Shown: positions 21,722 through 32,589 of the stretch, piece after piece
Layout: the number at the start of each line of letters is the position of its first letter
Numbering within the stretch: the first letter of the stretch is position 1
Source: Chondrus crispus
Lineage: Eukaryota > Rhodophyta > Florideophyceae > Gigartinales > Gigartinaceae
Reading direction: 5' to 3'
DNA: 64,000 bases
NCBI RefSeq assembly: GCF_000350225.1
Contig: NW_005178566.1
Coordinates: 1 to 64,000, forward strand
Made by a program: the position numbers and the translations under genes
The notes under the pieces: generated by a model
What the model saw: the letters and a program-made list of their open reading frames with translations, nothing else
Database searches by the model: none
Told to the model about the DNA's origin: nothing

Positions 21722-22847
21722 ATGGCATCCATTTCTCAGAAATCAACGTGTAAGCTCTTGGTGAACCCCCCATCATTTCGACCAAGTATTGGCGCGACAG
21801 GTCAGGACAATATTACTGCTCGCAATGACTGCGCACTCGAACCATATTCTCAGAGAAAGAGTCGAGCTGCTCCAGAAACATCCGAGGTCATGAACAGACG
21901 TCTCATATTCTCATACTTTAAATCCGTGAAGAAGAAAGAGCATCAAAAAATGGCGAGGCATTGGAACAGCAAAGCATACGGAAAACTCAACAAGATCATG
22001 TTGAGAAACTATCGTTATGTGGTATTTATTAATATTGAATGTACTCCGTTTAAAGACACGATCTCACCCAATCCATTTTGCCCCTCTTTTGATGAGTTTA
22101 TGATCAAAAGTTGACAATCCCGTCCGTCCCAAGCGCGCGCGTGTGTACCCTGCCTCAGATGCAGACGTTGACACTGTGTTGGATGCTTCTGGCCATCTAA
22201 GAGAGGGCAATATGGCTGAATTAGGCACAGGTTCGGCGGGAAGTAAACCTGCTTTTACACTCTTAAAATTTTCTATGCTTATCATGATGCACCGCCATAA
22301 TGATCATTGTCGCCGATCTATCAATTTGTTACAGCAAGAGGTGACAAGAGCGCATCGTGACGCAGGCAGATCTTGGGACAGTTTCTGGGCAATAATCGCT
22401 GATGGCTTTAATGGCCCTTCCAAGCATATTGAGTACTCTTTCGATGGATGGATCGATGACGCCGAACCGAGTCTTCCACCTCTTTGCGTTAGAGCTGCAT
22501 CTGTACGTAAGGACCAGTATGCGCCGACACGCACTGGGTTCACTGTCTACAAAGATAGGTCGGAGCGTTCGGGACAAAACGATCCCGAAATTTTTAGGAG
22601 TTTCTTGCCGATGTTGGATAATGCAAGACATAGCCTGACGGCTTTGGGAAAGCGGATGTTTGTTTTCTTAAAGTTTCCGGGCTGGGGACGCCAAATTTTG
22701 ACGATGAATTCGTGCGGAATTCATCTTGAGTTATGATGGTTGGTGGTTTCGATGAGGGTGTACCATCGTTGCACATGCAAGTCGTTAATGATGGGTTCTG
22801 GCCTGCAGAGTCGGAGTCTACAACGGGGCACCGCCGTAGGATCTTAA
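21722..22847 (+). pseudogene. 5' part of unknown host gene interrupted by element C
   Basis: Successive plus-strand open segments: 21722-22114, 22143-22736 and 22733-22847. The first two are probably joined by an intron or have decayed; a GTATTTATT donor-like site near 22021 and an AG near 22093 are possible. The middle segment includes RSWDSFWAIIADGFNG and HIEYSFDGWIDD, with no family recognised. The last segment, beginning MMVGGFDEG at 22733, runs open to the CTTAA duplicated by element C and continues in frame at 59969 when C and one CTTAA are removed. A stop at 22727 separates it from upstream sequence in that frame, so a splice site or decay is needed between them. Confidence 0.55.
22843..22847. 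repeat. Target-site duplication of element C (left)
   Basis: CTTAA, matched by CTTAA at 59964-59968 just outside the other LTR. Confidence 0.85.
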
Positions 22848-22888
22848 TGTAGTATAACACCCCCCAACGGAGACGGGTGTGTACTCTG

Positions 22889-23312
22889 AACACTGGTTTG
22901 GTGGTAACCAGAATTTGGGATACCAAACAGTACCAGGGGCACCCCTTCGGGTTCCAGATATTTTTATATGGCTGTAAAGCTTAGAGCAGTAGTAGTGATA
23001 TGCCGAAAACAGAAGTGGACAAACCAAAATAGTTTAGAAGTTATCGTCCAACATGTACTCTCTAAATCTGGGGGATGGGGGGTTCTGTATAGGCCAAATC
23101 AAAAAAATTATCACACAATTTTACTTGGAAATTGCAGTACAATTTATGTTAAATAAAAATTTGATACCTGTTCACAATCTGCCGACAGAATTTAATCCTA
23201 AATTCCGTCTGGACTTGCTCGAAGTTGGCGATTGTGGCCCACTTCAAGCCTCCCCGACCCACTACGATGACCCGTATCGTCACGTCCACCCCCCCCCCCC
23301 GCGTTGCGAACT
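22889..23312 (+). repeat. Left terminal inverted repeat of the DNA transposon
   Basis: About 424 bp, inverse match to 31540-31963 with only a handful of differences up to a C-run near 23290. Confidence 0.9.
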
Positions 23313-23937
23313 CCAAGCCCAAGTCAAATTGGGAGATAAACTCCCAGCCGTTATTCGTCTGACAGAAAATCAGGAGCTGAAGGTGGATAACCCTCCCTCA
23401 CTGGTGAGGTCGAACCCATCGGCCGTACCGTTGATTGCACATCCAGCCACTGCCAAGTCAATTGATAAGGTGGTCAATATCATCAAGGGAGTGTGGCTTC
23501 GTGATAATACATATTGGTAATTTGTTCCGGCTTAATATGTGCATTTCGTAGATCTAGGAAACGTTGAAGAGAAATAAAAGTTATGTCTGCCTCGAAGGAA
23601 CCTTCGCTACTTGCTCACATCAACGAACTACATGTCGGGCCTCAAACAACTAACGTTGCAGTATGGTGGGGTGTGCGCTGGAGAAATATCTATGGTAATG
23701 CGCATTTGTGGCATATATATTTCAGTAGAGAGACTGGAGGCAGTCAGATGCTCTTTTGCCAGTTACTGCTGTAGGCTCAGCTGATATGAATATCTTTGGT
23801 CAAACCCAGGGTGCGTCGCAACCGGCCTTTGGTACTGCTGCACCCACGTTTACCAAAGTTTACCAGGGCATTGCACCCTCACTACCGTATCTGACTGCGT
23901 CAAGCTGACCACCGAGTAGCGGAGGCCACCCAGCATA
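23313..23937. other. Transposon sub-terminal region, possible small gene
   Basis: A plus-strand frame continues out of the TIR to 23520 (about 65 codons of non-TIR sequence, around LGDKLPAVIRLTENQELK), and AATAAA follows at 23574-23579. A second short frame (23583-23774) has no features. Real coding is possible but unsupported by similarity. Confidence 0.3.
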
Positions 23938-26900
23938 TCACGCAACTCCAAGAGCCTGCCTAATTTGCCTCGCCGCTGCTGCGCTGATCTCTTTCGATTT
24001 CTTCAACTCCGAAAACCTGGACAAAACAGTTGCGACACTGATAAACTCTGTCCACGGTTTCCTGATGTCATGTAACCTAGAGGGTGCATACTTACCTGTC
24101 CAGGCACATTTACCATTGTACACTTCCCACCAATGGATGGTGAGATCCGTAGTTACGCCTTCATCGTCCTTGTGAATTGATATGACACGCCCGACCGAGA
24201 ACGGGACGGTTTCTATAGAGCAAGAAGAACCGCGTACCGCTACGAAGTCATTACATTCGTATTCGAGGTCTTGCAGGGGTTGTTCTTCCATCTCGATTTC
24301 AACTTCATCATGTTCAATTTCGTCTTGCAAGCCATCAACCGCATCAGTAACTGTTCTATACTTTCCCTTCATCTCAAATACGTCGCGCAGATTCCAGTGG
24401 AATCTCTCCAGTCTTGATTCATACACGCGGTCGCGTAGAAGCCGTAGCTGGGCTAACTTTCTCCTGTCATTCACTCGTGTCTCCTCAGACACAAGACGGG
24501 TGTTGATTTTATCAAGATCGTTAGGACATGTGGCTTCGGTCGGTGGTGTTTTGGCAAGGTCAGGTGCAAATTTCAGGAAGCCTCTGGTGCACTGCCCAAC
24601 CTTGAGAGAGCCCCAATCGTCGTTACACCCAACCCTCGCAGAACATGCAGTGTTAAAAGAATTGCCACGATACTCTGGGATCCCCTCCACACGGTGAAAC
24701 TTGAAATATCGAAAATGGGAAAACCGTTGAGGCTTTTCCAAACACCTTTCTTGGTCACACAGCCCAGAGAAGTTTATAATCTGGCGAAGATCAGCAACGT
24801 GAGGGGGAGGGTTATATGCCTTCCCGAGTTCAGTGATCAGGTCTTCCAGAGTTATAGCCTCATGATGCCTGAGCCGGCGAGCAGTGCAGCTGAACGCTTG
24901 GTCTATGTCAGAATGGGTATGACCAATTGGTAGAAACGACACAAAGACTTCTTGAAACACCCCCCATGCAACCAGGGATTCGATGTATCCGAAGAAGTAT
25001 CTGTTCTTATTTTCACGAGTGCAATTGTCCACCTGCACGAACAGGGTATCCGGGAGTGGGCCCTTCTCAGCCTTTACCATCAGCGTCCGATGAAGAGCTT
25101 CTAGTACGTGATTCGCACCTGTCTCATATTCATCTGTCATAGTGAACAGGGACAGATTTTTCACGGGACCATGTTCAAGCACTCCAATTAGCTTAACTTT
25201 GATACTGTGCCCCTTTGTGTGCTTAGTATTGAAGAGGAAATGCGGCAAACCGAAGGCGGACTGGTCGGCACCGTCCAGAATGATAGAGCAATACTTAGCA
25301 GGATACAGTCCTGCTTTATCACACTTCTTCTGGTACTCGCGCCGCTCCGCTGCAACCATATCGTTGTAAGTGGTTTTTCGCTCACGAAGTAGCCGAGTTG
25401 CTGACTCATCGGTACCGGCTTTGGAGAGCAGGTCTCGGATGAGATCGCATTCGGAGCACACTGTGAACCTATGAACCCTCCGCACCTTGATGTTGGGCAC
25501 GTGCTTTTGCCATGTCTCGTAAAAATAGCTTCGCGTGGGTGGGGCGCGCGAATGGAGGCCACTGAACTCAGAGAGGAAGATGTCGAAGACCTGAGCTTTT
25601 TGGAAATAGGGCAAGTGCTGTTCGTTTCGGTCGGTCATATGGTCGGCTGTGCTTTCTGAAAGACGTTCAAGGAATCATATGACCGCGTCCCGTTGATTAG
25701 CTTCTGAGTCTCTCACAGTACAAGTCAAGGAAGACCTCCTCTTGCTAAACGGTGTGCCTTTAACAGAGCCCTGGAAATCCCTAGAAAACTGCAGGGACTT
25801 CTCTAGAAACTTATAACACACCGCCTTTCCATCGAAGAAAAACATCCCTGAGTTATCTTCCAACAAGCCCTCCAGATAAGCTCGTCTCCCCGCCCTATTC
25901 AGCAAAGATACCACTTGAGCCTTGACGTATCGAGCGTCAACTTCGTAAAAACAACGGCGATGGATACAACATTTTAACTTATCCACCTCCATGTTTTGGA
26001 ACGCATCAGCGTGGGCACGGCGTCGTTTAAGTAACACACTCTCCACACCCTTGCCGCGACGGCGACTCTTGTACGTGTATACTCTCTTTTAAAAGGTGAT
26101 GTCTCGCTGTTCGCAACACTGCGACTGGCCGGACTTCGTTGCGATGGGGGTCCATTTTTCGTTCGAGTGTTAGAGGGCGGAGGGGGACGGTACTCAGCGT
26201 CACTACTAGATTTAGACAACTCATCTTCATGTTCCAGTGTTCGATATTCTGCGGCATTTGGCGTAGCTAGAGCATCTTCTTCTTGCAGTTCGGGTGGTGG
26301 AGATTCTGCTGCATTTGGGGTAGCTGGAGCTACTTCGGGTTCCGCAGCTATCCCTCGGGCTGCAATTACCAATGAGCGGATGCTCCACAATTTACGCTGC
26401 ACTGTACCGGAATCCAGCGAAACATTTGATGACCGCCTTTGGGGCGATCGTCGTATCGCTGTGGTCGGGCCGGGTTGATTTCGCATGGTAGAATCCGGGA
26501 GACATGGTGAAGTGTGTCGGGTGGGAACATTAAAGAGTTGCGTTGTGTCTGGCGGCGTTGAGAGTGGTGTGTGTGAAGTTGCTGGCGTCGCAGAAAGGGC
26601 GCGACGCTTCCCGTCTCGCAATCCTGAGCTTTGCGAGTTCTGAGCAGTGGGTGAGGCATCTGTTGGCGGACAACCTCGTTTACAACTGCTCCTTGGCGTT
26701 TGTTGGGGATTCACAGGGCGGGACTCAGGGGTATGTAGAGTGGTTGGCGTCGCGAGCTGCACGCGACGCTTCCCGCTTCGTAGTGGGGTGCTTTGCGAGT
26801 CCCAAGCAGTACTACGCGGTGATGTGCGTGGGGGAGCCACAGTGCGGGACTCAGGGGTATGTAACGGTTCACCATGCCTCGAGCTACTCGCTTGTGCAAT

Positions 26901-26972
26901 AGAGCGCTTTGCACGAGTCGTACGCCTAGTCGTAGTCATTGGAATGGTTCTGAGATGGGTTGTTGCCCCCAA
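23938..26972 (-). pseudogene. DUF7869-like protein, putative transposase (light damage)
   Basis: Three collinear minus-strand segments form one product of about 1,010 codons. 26972-26050 is a disordered Ser/Thr/Pro/Arg-rich N-terminus with internal repeats (HTPESR..., ATPNAAE). A frame change at about 26045 leads into 26046-25678, a Cys-containing helical region (KLKCCIHRRCFYEV) typical upstream of DUF7869 domains. A single TGA (25675-25677) separates this from the 566-codon main domain (25638-23938) in the same frame. Counting from 25638, the main domain has CSECD (61-65), an aspartate in IILDGADQ (122), QVDN (202-205) and GHTHSDIDQ (239-247). The spacing of acidic residues suggests an RNase H-like fold, hence a DDE-type transposase. 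That function is inference. A C-terminal chromo/BAH-like TIHWWEVYNGK segment is also visible. Confidence 0.6.
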
Positions 26973-28132
26973 CAGTTCAGATGGGTTGTTGTGGATTGAG
27001 ATGGGTTGAGGAACTTTATCGCGGAGACCAGGATGGTACCCTCTTTACCTTTTATATACTGGAGCGTGTATCAACTACAAGCACTGCAGCACGAGAATTC
27101 AGGTGATGGTGGGTGCAGCTCCACACGAGCAGCAGCGATACTGTTCTGTGGAACAGATAATGCCTGCTGGATGACCAGTTTAGCTATCCGTGAATACTGA
27201 TATTCACTGAGCAGGTACGCCGAGCTATGAATGGTTGGCTGCTGTCTCTGCGCTACCATGAAGAAGCCTGTAATGGAAGCTTTACAGATCTGAAAGAGCG
27301 CTGTTTGAAACATATCTGAATCAAATATTTGGGAGATTGCACCCAAATCATATGTTGCACTAAATTTGATACGCAATGTTCACCATGTCCAAATATAGAT
27401 TTTTCATTCCACATTTCAAGAGAACAGTTATGCATTACTGATATTTAGTTTTAGGATCTCAAAATCATGACACGTTTTCTGCTGTCCCACACGGCACAAA
27501 TTCATGATCGCCATTGACGGACAGCACACAATCATGATCGGACAGTTCTTTCCGTTGCAGCCTCAACCGCAAAGTAAATCCGGGAGATTCAGGCTATGAA
27601 TGAGTAGATAAAGTGCGGGTATGGGGACACGTACGCTACGTGCAGACATGTCCAGAAGATTCCTGCTGCGTACTGCACATACTGATGGCGTGGAGACGGA
27701 GTTCAATTATCGAACAGGCGGAGATCATGGACATCACTCTGATTCAATTGTTAGTCCTGCATATATTAACGTGTGGTATCAGTATGCAATTCTCGTTTGG
27801 TTCGCTATAACACCAGGGCAGAAATGAAGTATTCGGTCCGGCACGGTCGGCTACTGCAGTTTCCACAAGCAGGTGCAGGATTTCGTACTTCTTTCGGAAT
27901 TGTTCATGGCACATTCGGAGCTACTGTATGTCTCGACTTCTCTATCTCATTGAATTGACCATGTGCTCACAAGCACCAGAACACCGGTAGCAACAAGCCA
28001 TCCTGTTAATTGTTACTGGTTCGAGTTAGATTAATTTCTGTCGGCAAACTGTTCGCCACCCTCCTTCCCAATTTAAAATTTCTGTTGTACTGCAGACCCC
28101 CGTTCTGTACGAAAGTGAACCCACTATCAGGT
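26973..28132. promoter_or_regulatory. Divergent intergenic region of the DNA transposon
   Basis: About 1.2 kb between the divergent starts of the DUF7869-like and ParB-methyltransferase genes; presumed shared promoter region. The DNA just upstream of 26972 has repeated AGATGGGTTG(T) words (26953-27007). No other gene-like frame. Confidence 0.4.
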
Positions 28133-31089
28133 ATGACGCGGAAAGGGAAGTCAGCTCAAGCGTCTCGGAATGATCCATCCCCACAGGTGCGCGACAGGAT
28201 GGAGGTGGCAAAAGCATTGTTTGCGGACGTGATGGAGGGCTCAACTAACACGACAGTTGATCCTAGGGACTGCATACCGCTCACAAATGTTAGAGCCATA
28301 GTTCGTTCAGGTGTAGAACGAATGAAGGTACTGTTCCGAGGCCATGCCGTTGCCGAAGGTAATCACGAAGCGGGTGAGGCACCTCACGAACCAGGTATCA
28401 CTGCGGGATCGGATATGCCAGTGCTCATGCCGTTGACGGGTACCTACCGGCGATATGTGATCGACCATTTCAAGGGGAAGTGTTTGACGGAGACGGAGGC
28501 AAGGGAGAAAAGTCACACAAGGACGCAATGGTACGACGTGGTCGACGGGATGCACAGACTTGTTGCTATCTTCGAGCTCATCGACGAGCTACCTGCGCAA
28601 TGGAGTGGATTCTCTTGGAGTGTGACCATATTGAGTGGTGGCCATAACGTGCAAGTGTTGCGGCAACTTGCGCGCCATCAAAAAAGGAAGCATGCCCCTA
28701 TTTATTACATTGAAACGACCTTTTACGATACTCTTTGTGGTCTGCGAGAGGAGGCGGCTCGTTTGAAAGCGGAAAAGAACGGCCGAACACCGACAGCAAA
28801 GCAAATCGCCTGTGCTTACGATGGTTGTGCTCATCAGAAGGAGAGCACCTTGAAACAAACTGCTACTACTGCGCTGCGACTGTCACAGAGAGTAGTCAAC
28901 ACAATCAGAGAGATTGTTACATCTGAACATCCCGATCTCATCGCATCACCATGCACGCTAAGTGGTGTCGTGAGGCCGTCCAAATCCCCAAGCACGAGCA
29001 ACACGGACTGTCGAGTATTTCGCAACTTCATTCACATCAGCTCACTTAAGTCTTGCATCCCATTCATGAATGCTTCTGGTGCAGATGGCGAGCTTGCTCA
29101 GGTAAATACATTGTATCGTGTACGTGACATGTGCAGATTGCACAACTTCAAACCTGTATCATACAAAGTAGTTGGAGAGCAGTTTCAGAAGGCCAAGGCT
29201 GCTTTGCAGGAAGCAAGAAAATTCGAAGAACTATTGGAGACAGATAAGTGGCCAAGTGAAATGGAGACAACGAAAGCGAATTACTATGCACAACCAAATT
29301 CGATATAGCAGTGCTCACTAACAAGGGAAACGACAGAGCAATACTGGATTTTATTCTAGAACTGTATCGCCGAACTTGTCCCCAGATCGCCTCATTCAAG
29401 GAAGAGAAGTACAAGGCCAAGTATGTTACAACCCCTGCCCCATCACCTCCTATAAACAGTACACCAGCTACCCAAGCTTCCGGCCCCAATACGTCCACGG
29501 CCGCTGCTCATACAGAGGGCAACGGTACGCTGGAGGGTACTGCTGATGAAGGAAATGAGATAATGCCGGCTATACCCGATGATCCACATATATCCGCCGA
29601 CGAGAAAGATCTAGCTGAACAGAATACTGCCGATCCTCCGCCAGCTGCATATGCTAAGTCGGCTGCTCCTCAAAGCGAGGCCTCAGAACGACTTAAGACA
29701 TGTGTCAATTACACGGACGATAGGGAGGTTTTCATGATGAAAAGGAGAGACTTCCTGAAGGAACTTGGCATAGAAGCATATCAAATGAAATGGCAGGAAT
29801 ACTATGGATCCGTGAGAACGGACAAATGCCCATTGTTTGATCTACTGTGTACAGACCCTCCGTACGGTACGCCATCATGCCGGTCAGGTGCAGGAAACGG
29901 TTATGATAATGTCGTCGACACCACGGAAATGAAGGCCGTCGCAGAACTATCACGAAGTATACTGAAACCCGGTGGATGGGTGTTTATATTCACATCAATA
30001 CAGTACTTTAGTAGATGGTACAATGCGTTTAAGGAAACGGGTTTCAGCGGACCTCAGTACCCTTACGTCATCATGAAGGACACCAAGACGTTGCAAGAAT
30101 ATCGAGGGGACGTCTTCCCTCAGAACGCCTGTGAATTTGGCATGTTCGCTAAGACACCAGGGCATCGACCGGATGGGTTCAAGGTAGATTTACGGAGCCC
30201 CTACCATGTTTTGCAGGCCCCAGAGAAACGGAAGTTTGCGGCAATATCTAGGGTACCAGTTACTTCTAACAAGTTACTCAAGCCTGGAACGAGATCACCC
30301 ATTCTGACGGAGGAGAAAAATCCCAATCTCTTAGCTGAGCTTATGTCAACGTTCTGTCCAGACAACGGTCATGTTCTGGACATTTACGGTGGTACTCTTT
30401 CTACGGCAATTTCTTGCATTCGGACAAACAGAAAGTGCGCTGTAGTGGAGGCAGATGCTGAGCGATATCGTTTCGCCCATGAACGGCTTCGTTTAATCGC
30501 CCAAAACCACTGCGGTCTATCAGAAGCTACTAATGCGCCAATGAAGAGGTCATGTAAAGATCCTTCTTCCGTACCATCCTTCGTGACAAGAAACTCCATC
30601 ACGAGCGATACTAATAACTTGTCCGACAATGTCCTGTTATTACGTGATATGAGAAAACCTGAAAGCGGTATTGCTGATAGTGGGGAAGAGCCCTCAATGG
30701 CTGTACACGCAGCTACAACTGGGGGATCTAATGCGTCGTTCCTGGAAGCTGTGAAACCGGGAAGTACCGTGCGATTGATGGTGTCCGGGAAGGTGGTAGG
30801 GACCGGTACTCTTCAACTCCCTCCGGGCGATTCTTCGAAGTTCTACAGAAGGCTGCACGGACACGAGCTCAAAGATGTTGAGAGAGATGGCGAGTGCCTA
30901 TTTGCTGTGTTCCGTGTGTCAATTCTACCTGAGTCGAGGAGTGTGAAGTACCCTTACAATTTCAAAGGACAGCAGGCAGTCCCGGACAATCTGCGTGATA
31001 TAGGTAGCGCCTTCTGCGCCTGGGACCTGCACAGTATGGCGCTCTTCAATGATGCGATTGCTACTCACTCGTCGGTACAGAACACATAG
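28133..31089 (+). CDS. ParB-like domain plus DPPY DNA amino-methyltransferase
   Basis: Two plus-strand frames (28133-29308 and 29296-31089) that look like one protein broken by a single-base indel near 29290; the second has no ATG start and opens mid-domain (KFDIAVLTNKG). The first, 391 residues, has a ParB/Srx-like nuclease-fold core with YDVVDGMHRLVAIFEL (VDGMHR at 137-142) and a helical segment after it. Counting the second from 29311, methyltransferase motif IV is DPPYG (182-186), then KPGGWV, then motif X-like EKNPNLL (335-341), motif I VLDIYGGT (355-362) and motif II AVVEAD (377-382): the permuted beta-group order seen in prokaryotic N6-adenine/N4-cytosine enzymes. A C-terminal beta-rich domain (about 490-580) resembles accessory domains of plant CACTA proteins. 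It probably modifies transposon or host DNA; target base unproved. Confidence 0.7.
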
Positions 31090-31539
31090 TACTCATGTAA
31101 AAGGCTGTACTGTTCTTCACGTCGGGCTTCGCAAACCATATTCACCGTATCAACTCTTATCTGTTTTACGCTCACCACAGAGTGGCACGCTGTCGTATCA
31201 CGCACTATTCGTGCATCGTCGCGTTGCAGACATTCTGCCGTTTATGAGCAGCAGGCAGTAGCACAAAAGGCTGAACTCTTCTTCACATCGGGCTCTGCCA
31301 AGAGTCATATCCACTTTGTCGAAGTCTATATAATAGACACACACCCTCGGCAACGCCCACCTTCTCAACCATCACCGCCGACCACCAACCAACACCAAGA
31401 TGCCGTCAGAGGATGGCTGGTGGCGGGTACTGCATGACATAGTCGGGGTAGTGAGGGATGGGATGGCGTGGAATAGATACTGGGCGGGGGTGTGACGGTT
31501 GTTGGTGGTGATGGCGAGGAAGGGAATGCTGGTGTTTAG
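31090..31539. other. Transposon sub-terminal region, no gene
   Basis: Contains a diverged direct repeat (about 31098-31155 and 31264-31325; AAAGGCTG-ACT-TTCTTCAC-TCGGGCT) and a CCACC/GGTGG-rich stretch next to the TIR. Confidence 0.45.
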
Positions 31540-31963
31540 CTTGGAGTTGGCGGCGAGGGGGGGTGGACGTGACGATACGGGTCATCGTAGTGGGTCGGGG
31601 AGGCTTGAAGTGGGCCACAATCGCCAACTTCGAGCAAGTCCAGACGGAATTTAGGATTAAATTCTGTCGGCAGATTGTGAACAGGTATCAAATTTTTATT
31701 TAACATGAATTGTACTGCAATTTCCAAGTAAAATTGTATGATAATTTTTTTGATTTGGCCTATACAGAACCCCCCATCCCCCAGATTTAGAGAGTACATG
31801 TTGGACGATAACTTCTAAACTATTTTGGTTTGTCCACTTCTGTTTTCTGCATATCACTACTACTGCTCTAAGCTTTACAACCATATAAAAATATCTGGAA
31901 TCCGAAGGGGTGCCCCTGGTACTGTTTGGTATCCCAAATTCTGGTTACCATCAAACCAGTGTT
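31540..31963 (-). repeat. Right terminal inverted repeat of the DNA transposon
   Basis: Inverse copy of 22889-23312; ends CCAGTGTT next to TCTG (31964-31967). Confidence 0.9.
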
Positions 31964-32405
31964 TCTGCTCGACGTAGACGCCGTACGGCGGGCGAGAACA
32001 CGGGGAGAACACACATCTAACGGGACAGGTAAGCGGGCCCTGCTACCTTGGTAGAGCGGAACGGTCGGGGATGAGCGTACGCGCTGGCCGATCTACGCCT
32101 CGACGCCCCAGAGCAGCGCTGGGTAACGTACCAGCGCTGACTGGCGGAGGCAGATCTAGGCTCGCTCTCATACGCGGCTGTTCCCTACCCGCTTTGTCGC
32201 GGTTAACGCTCGCGAAGGCGGATCGCGCTCGTTAGTTATGCTGGAAGACGGACCTAGGCGGTAGGTCGTGGACAACTCCTTGCTTGTCCCCCTTCGCCGC
32301 CGCCGGTCTCGCTCGTATTTAATGTATCCAATGCCTCTATCATAATAATACAGTACCGGTATGCTGTAGTAACGTACTGTAGCGCGGGTCGTCCCGGGCT
32401 GTAAT

Positions 32406-32430
32406 GCTGTCAGCCGTCGGGGCTGACAGC
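32406..32430. other. Conserved hairpin in LTR of C
   Basis: GCTGTCAGCC, loop GTCGG, GGCTGACAGC: perfect 10-bp stem. The same hairpin is at 59780-59804 in the other LTR, unchanged although the flanks differ. Confidence 0.75.
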
Positions 32431-32589
32431 ACACGTGTGAGACCCGTACTGTGCGTGCGGTGGTACGCCCCTCCTACACGTGTACGCGTGTGATCGCGTG
32501 TCCCCCGTACACGTTGGGGTACACGTGTGCGCGTTTGTGGTTCGTATGGATCTGATCTAAATCTAATCGCGAACCGCCATTATGCCACT

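Larger units (their letters stand above)
22889..31963. mobile_element. DNA transposon with DUF7869-like and ParB-methyltransferase genes
   Basis: 9,075 bp bounded by about 424-bp terminal inverted repeats (22889-23312 and 31540-31963), ends AACACTGGTTTG, flanked by TCTG (22885-22888 and 31964-31967). The uninterrupted target is visible in the sister LTR (TCTG at 44912-44915), proving the boundaries. Inside are a minus-strand DUF7869-like transposase candidate (26972 to 23938) and a divergent plus-strand ParB-like plus DNA methyltransferase gene (28133-31089), sharing a 1.2-kb spacer. Coding damage is light (one stop and one frameshift in the first gene, one frameshift in the second). I cannot place it in a known superfamily with certainty. 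Confidence 0.85.
22848..32589 (-). repeat. 3' LTR of element C, split by the DNA transposon
   Basis: LTR sequence is at 22848-22888 and 31968-32589 (663 bp together); the rest of the interval is the inserted transposon and one TCTG copy. The first base at the inner end differs from the 5' LTR copy (AGTGGCATAA against TGTGGCATAA). Contains the intact counterpart (32017-32021) of the CTAAC site where element B entered the sister LTR. Confidence 0.85.

Noticed and set aside
32013-32589. First taken as an independent dispersed repeat shared with 59391-59963
   Set aside because: The two copies are the split LTRs of one element (C), shown by shared CTTAA duplications, the PBS and 663-bp reconstructed lengths.
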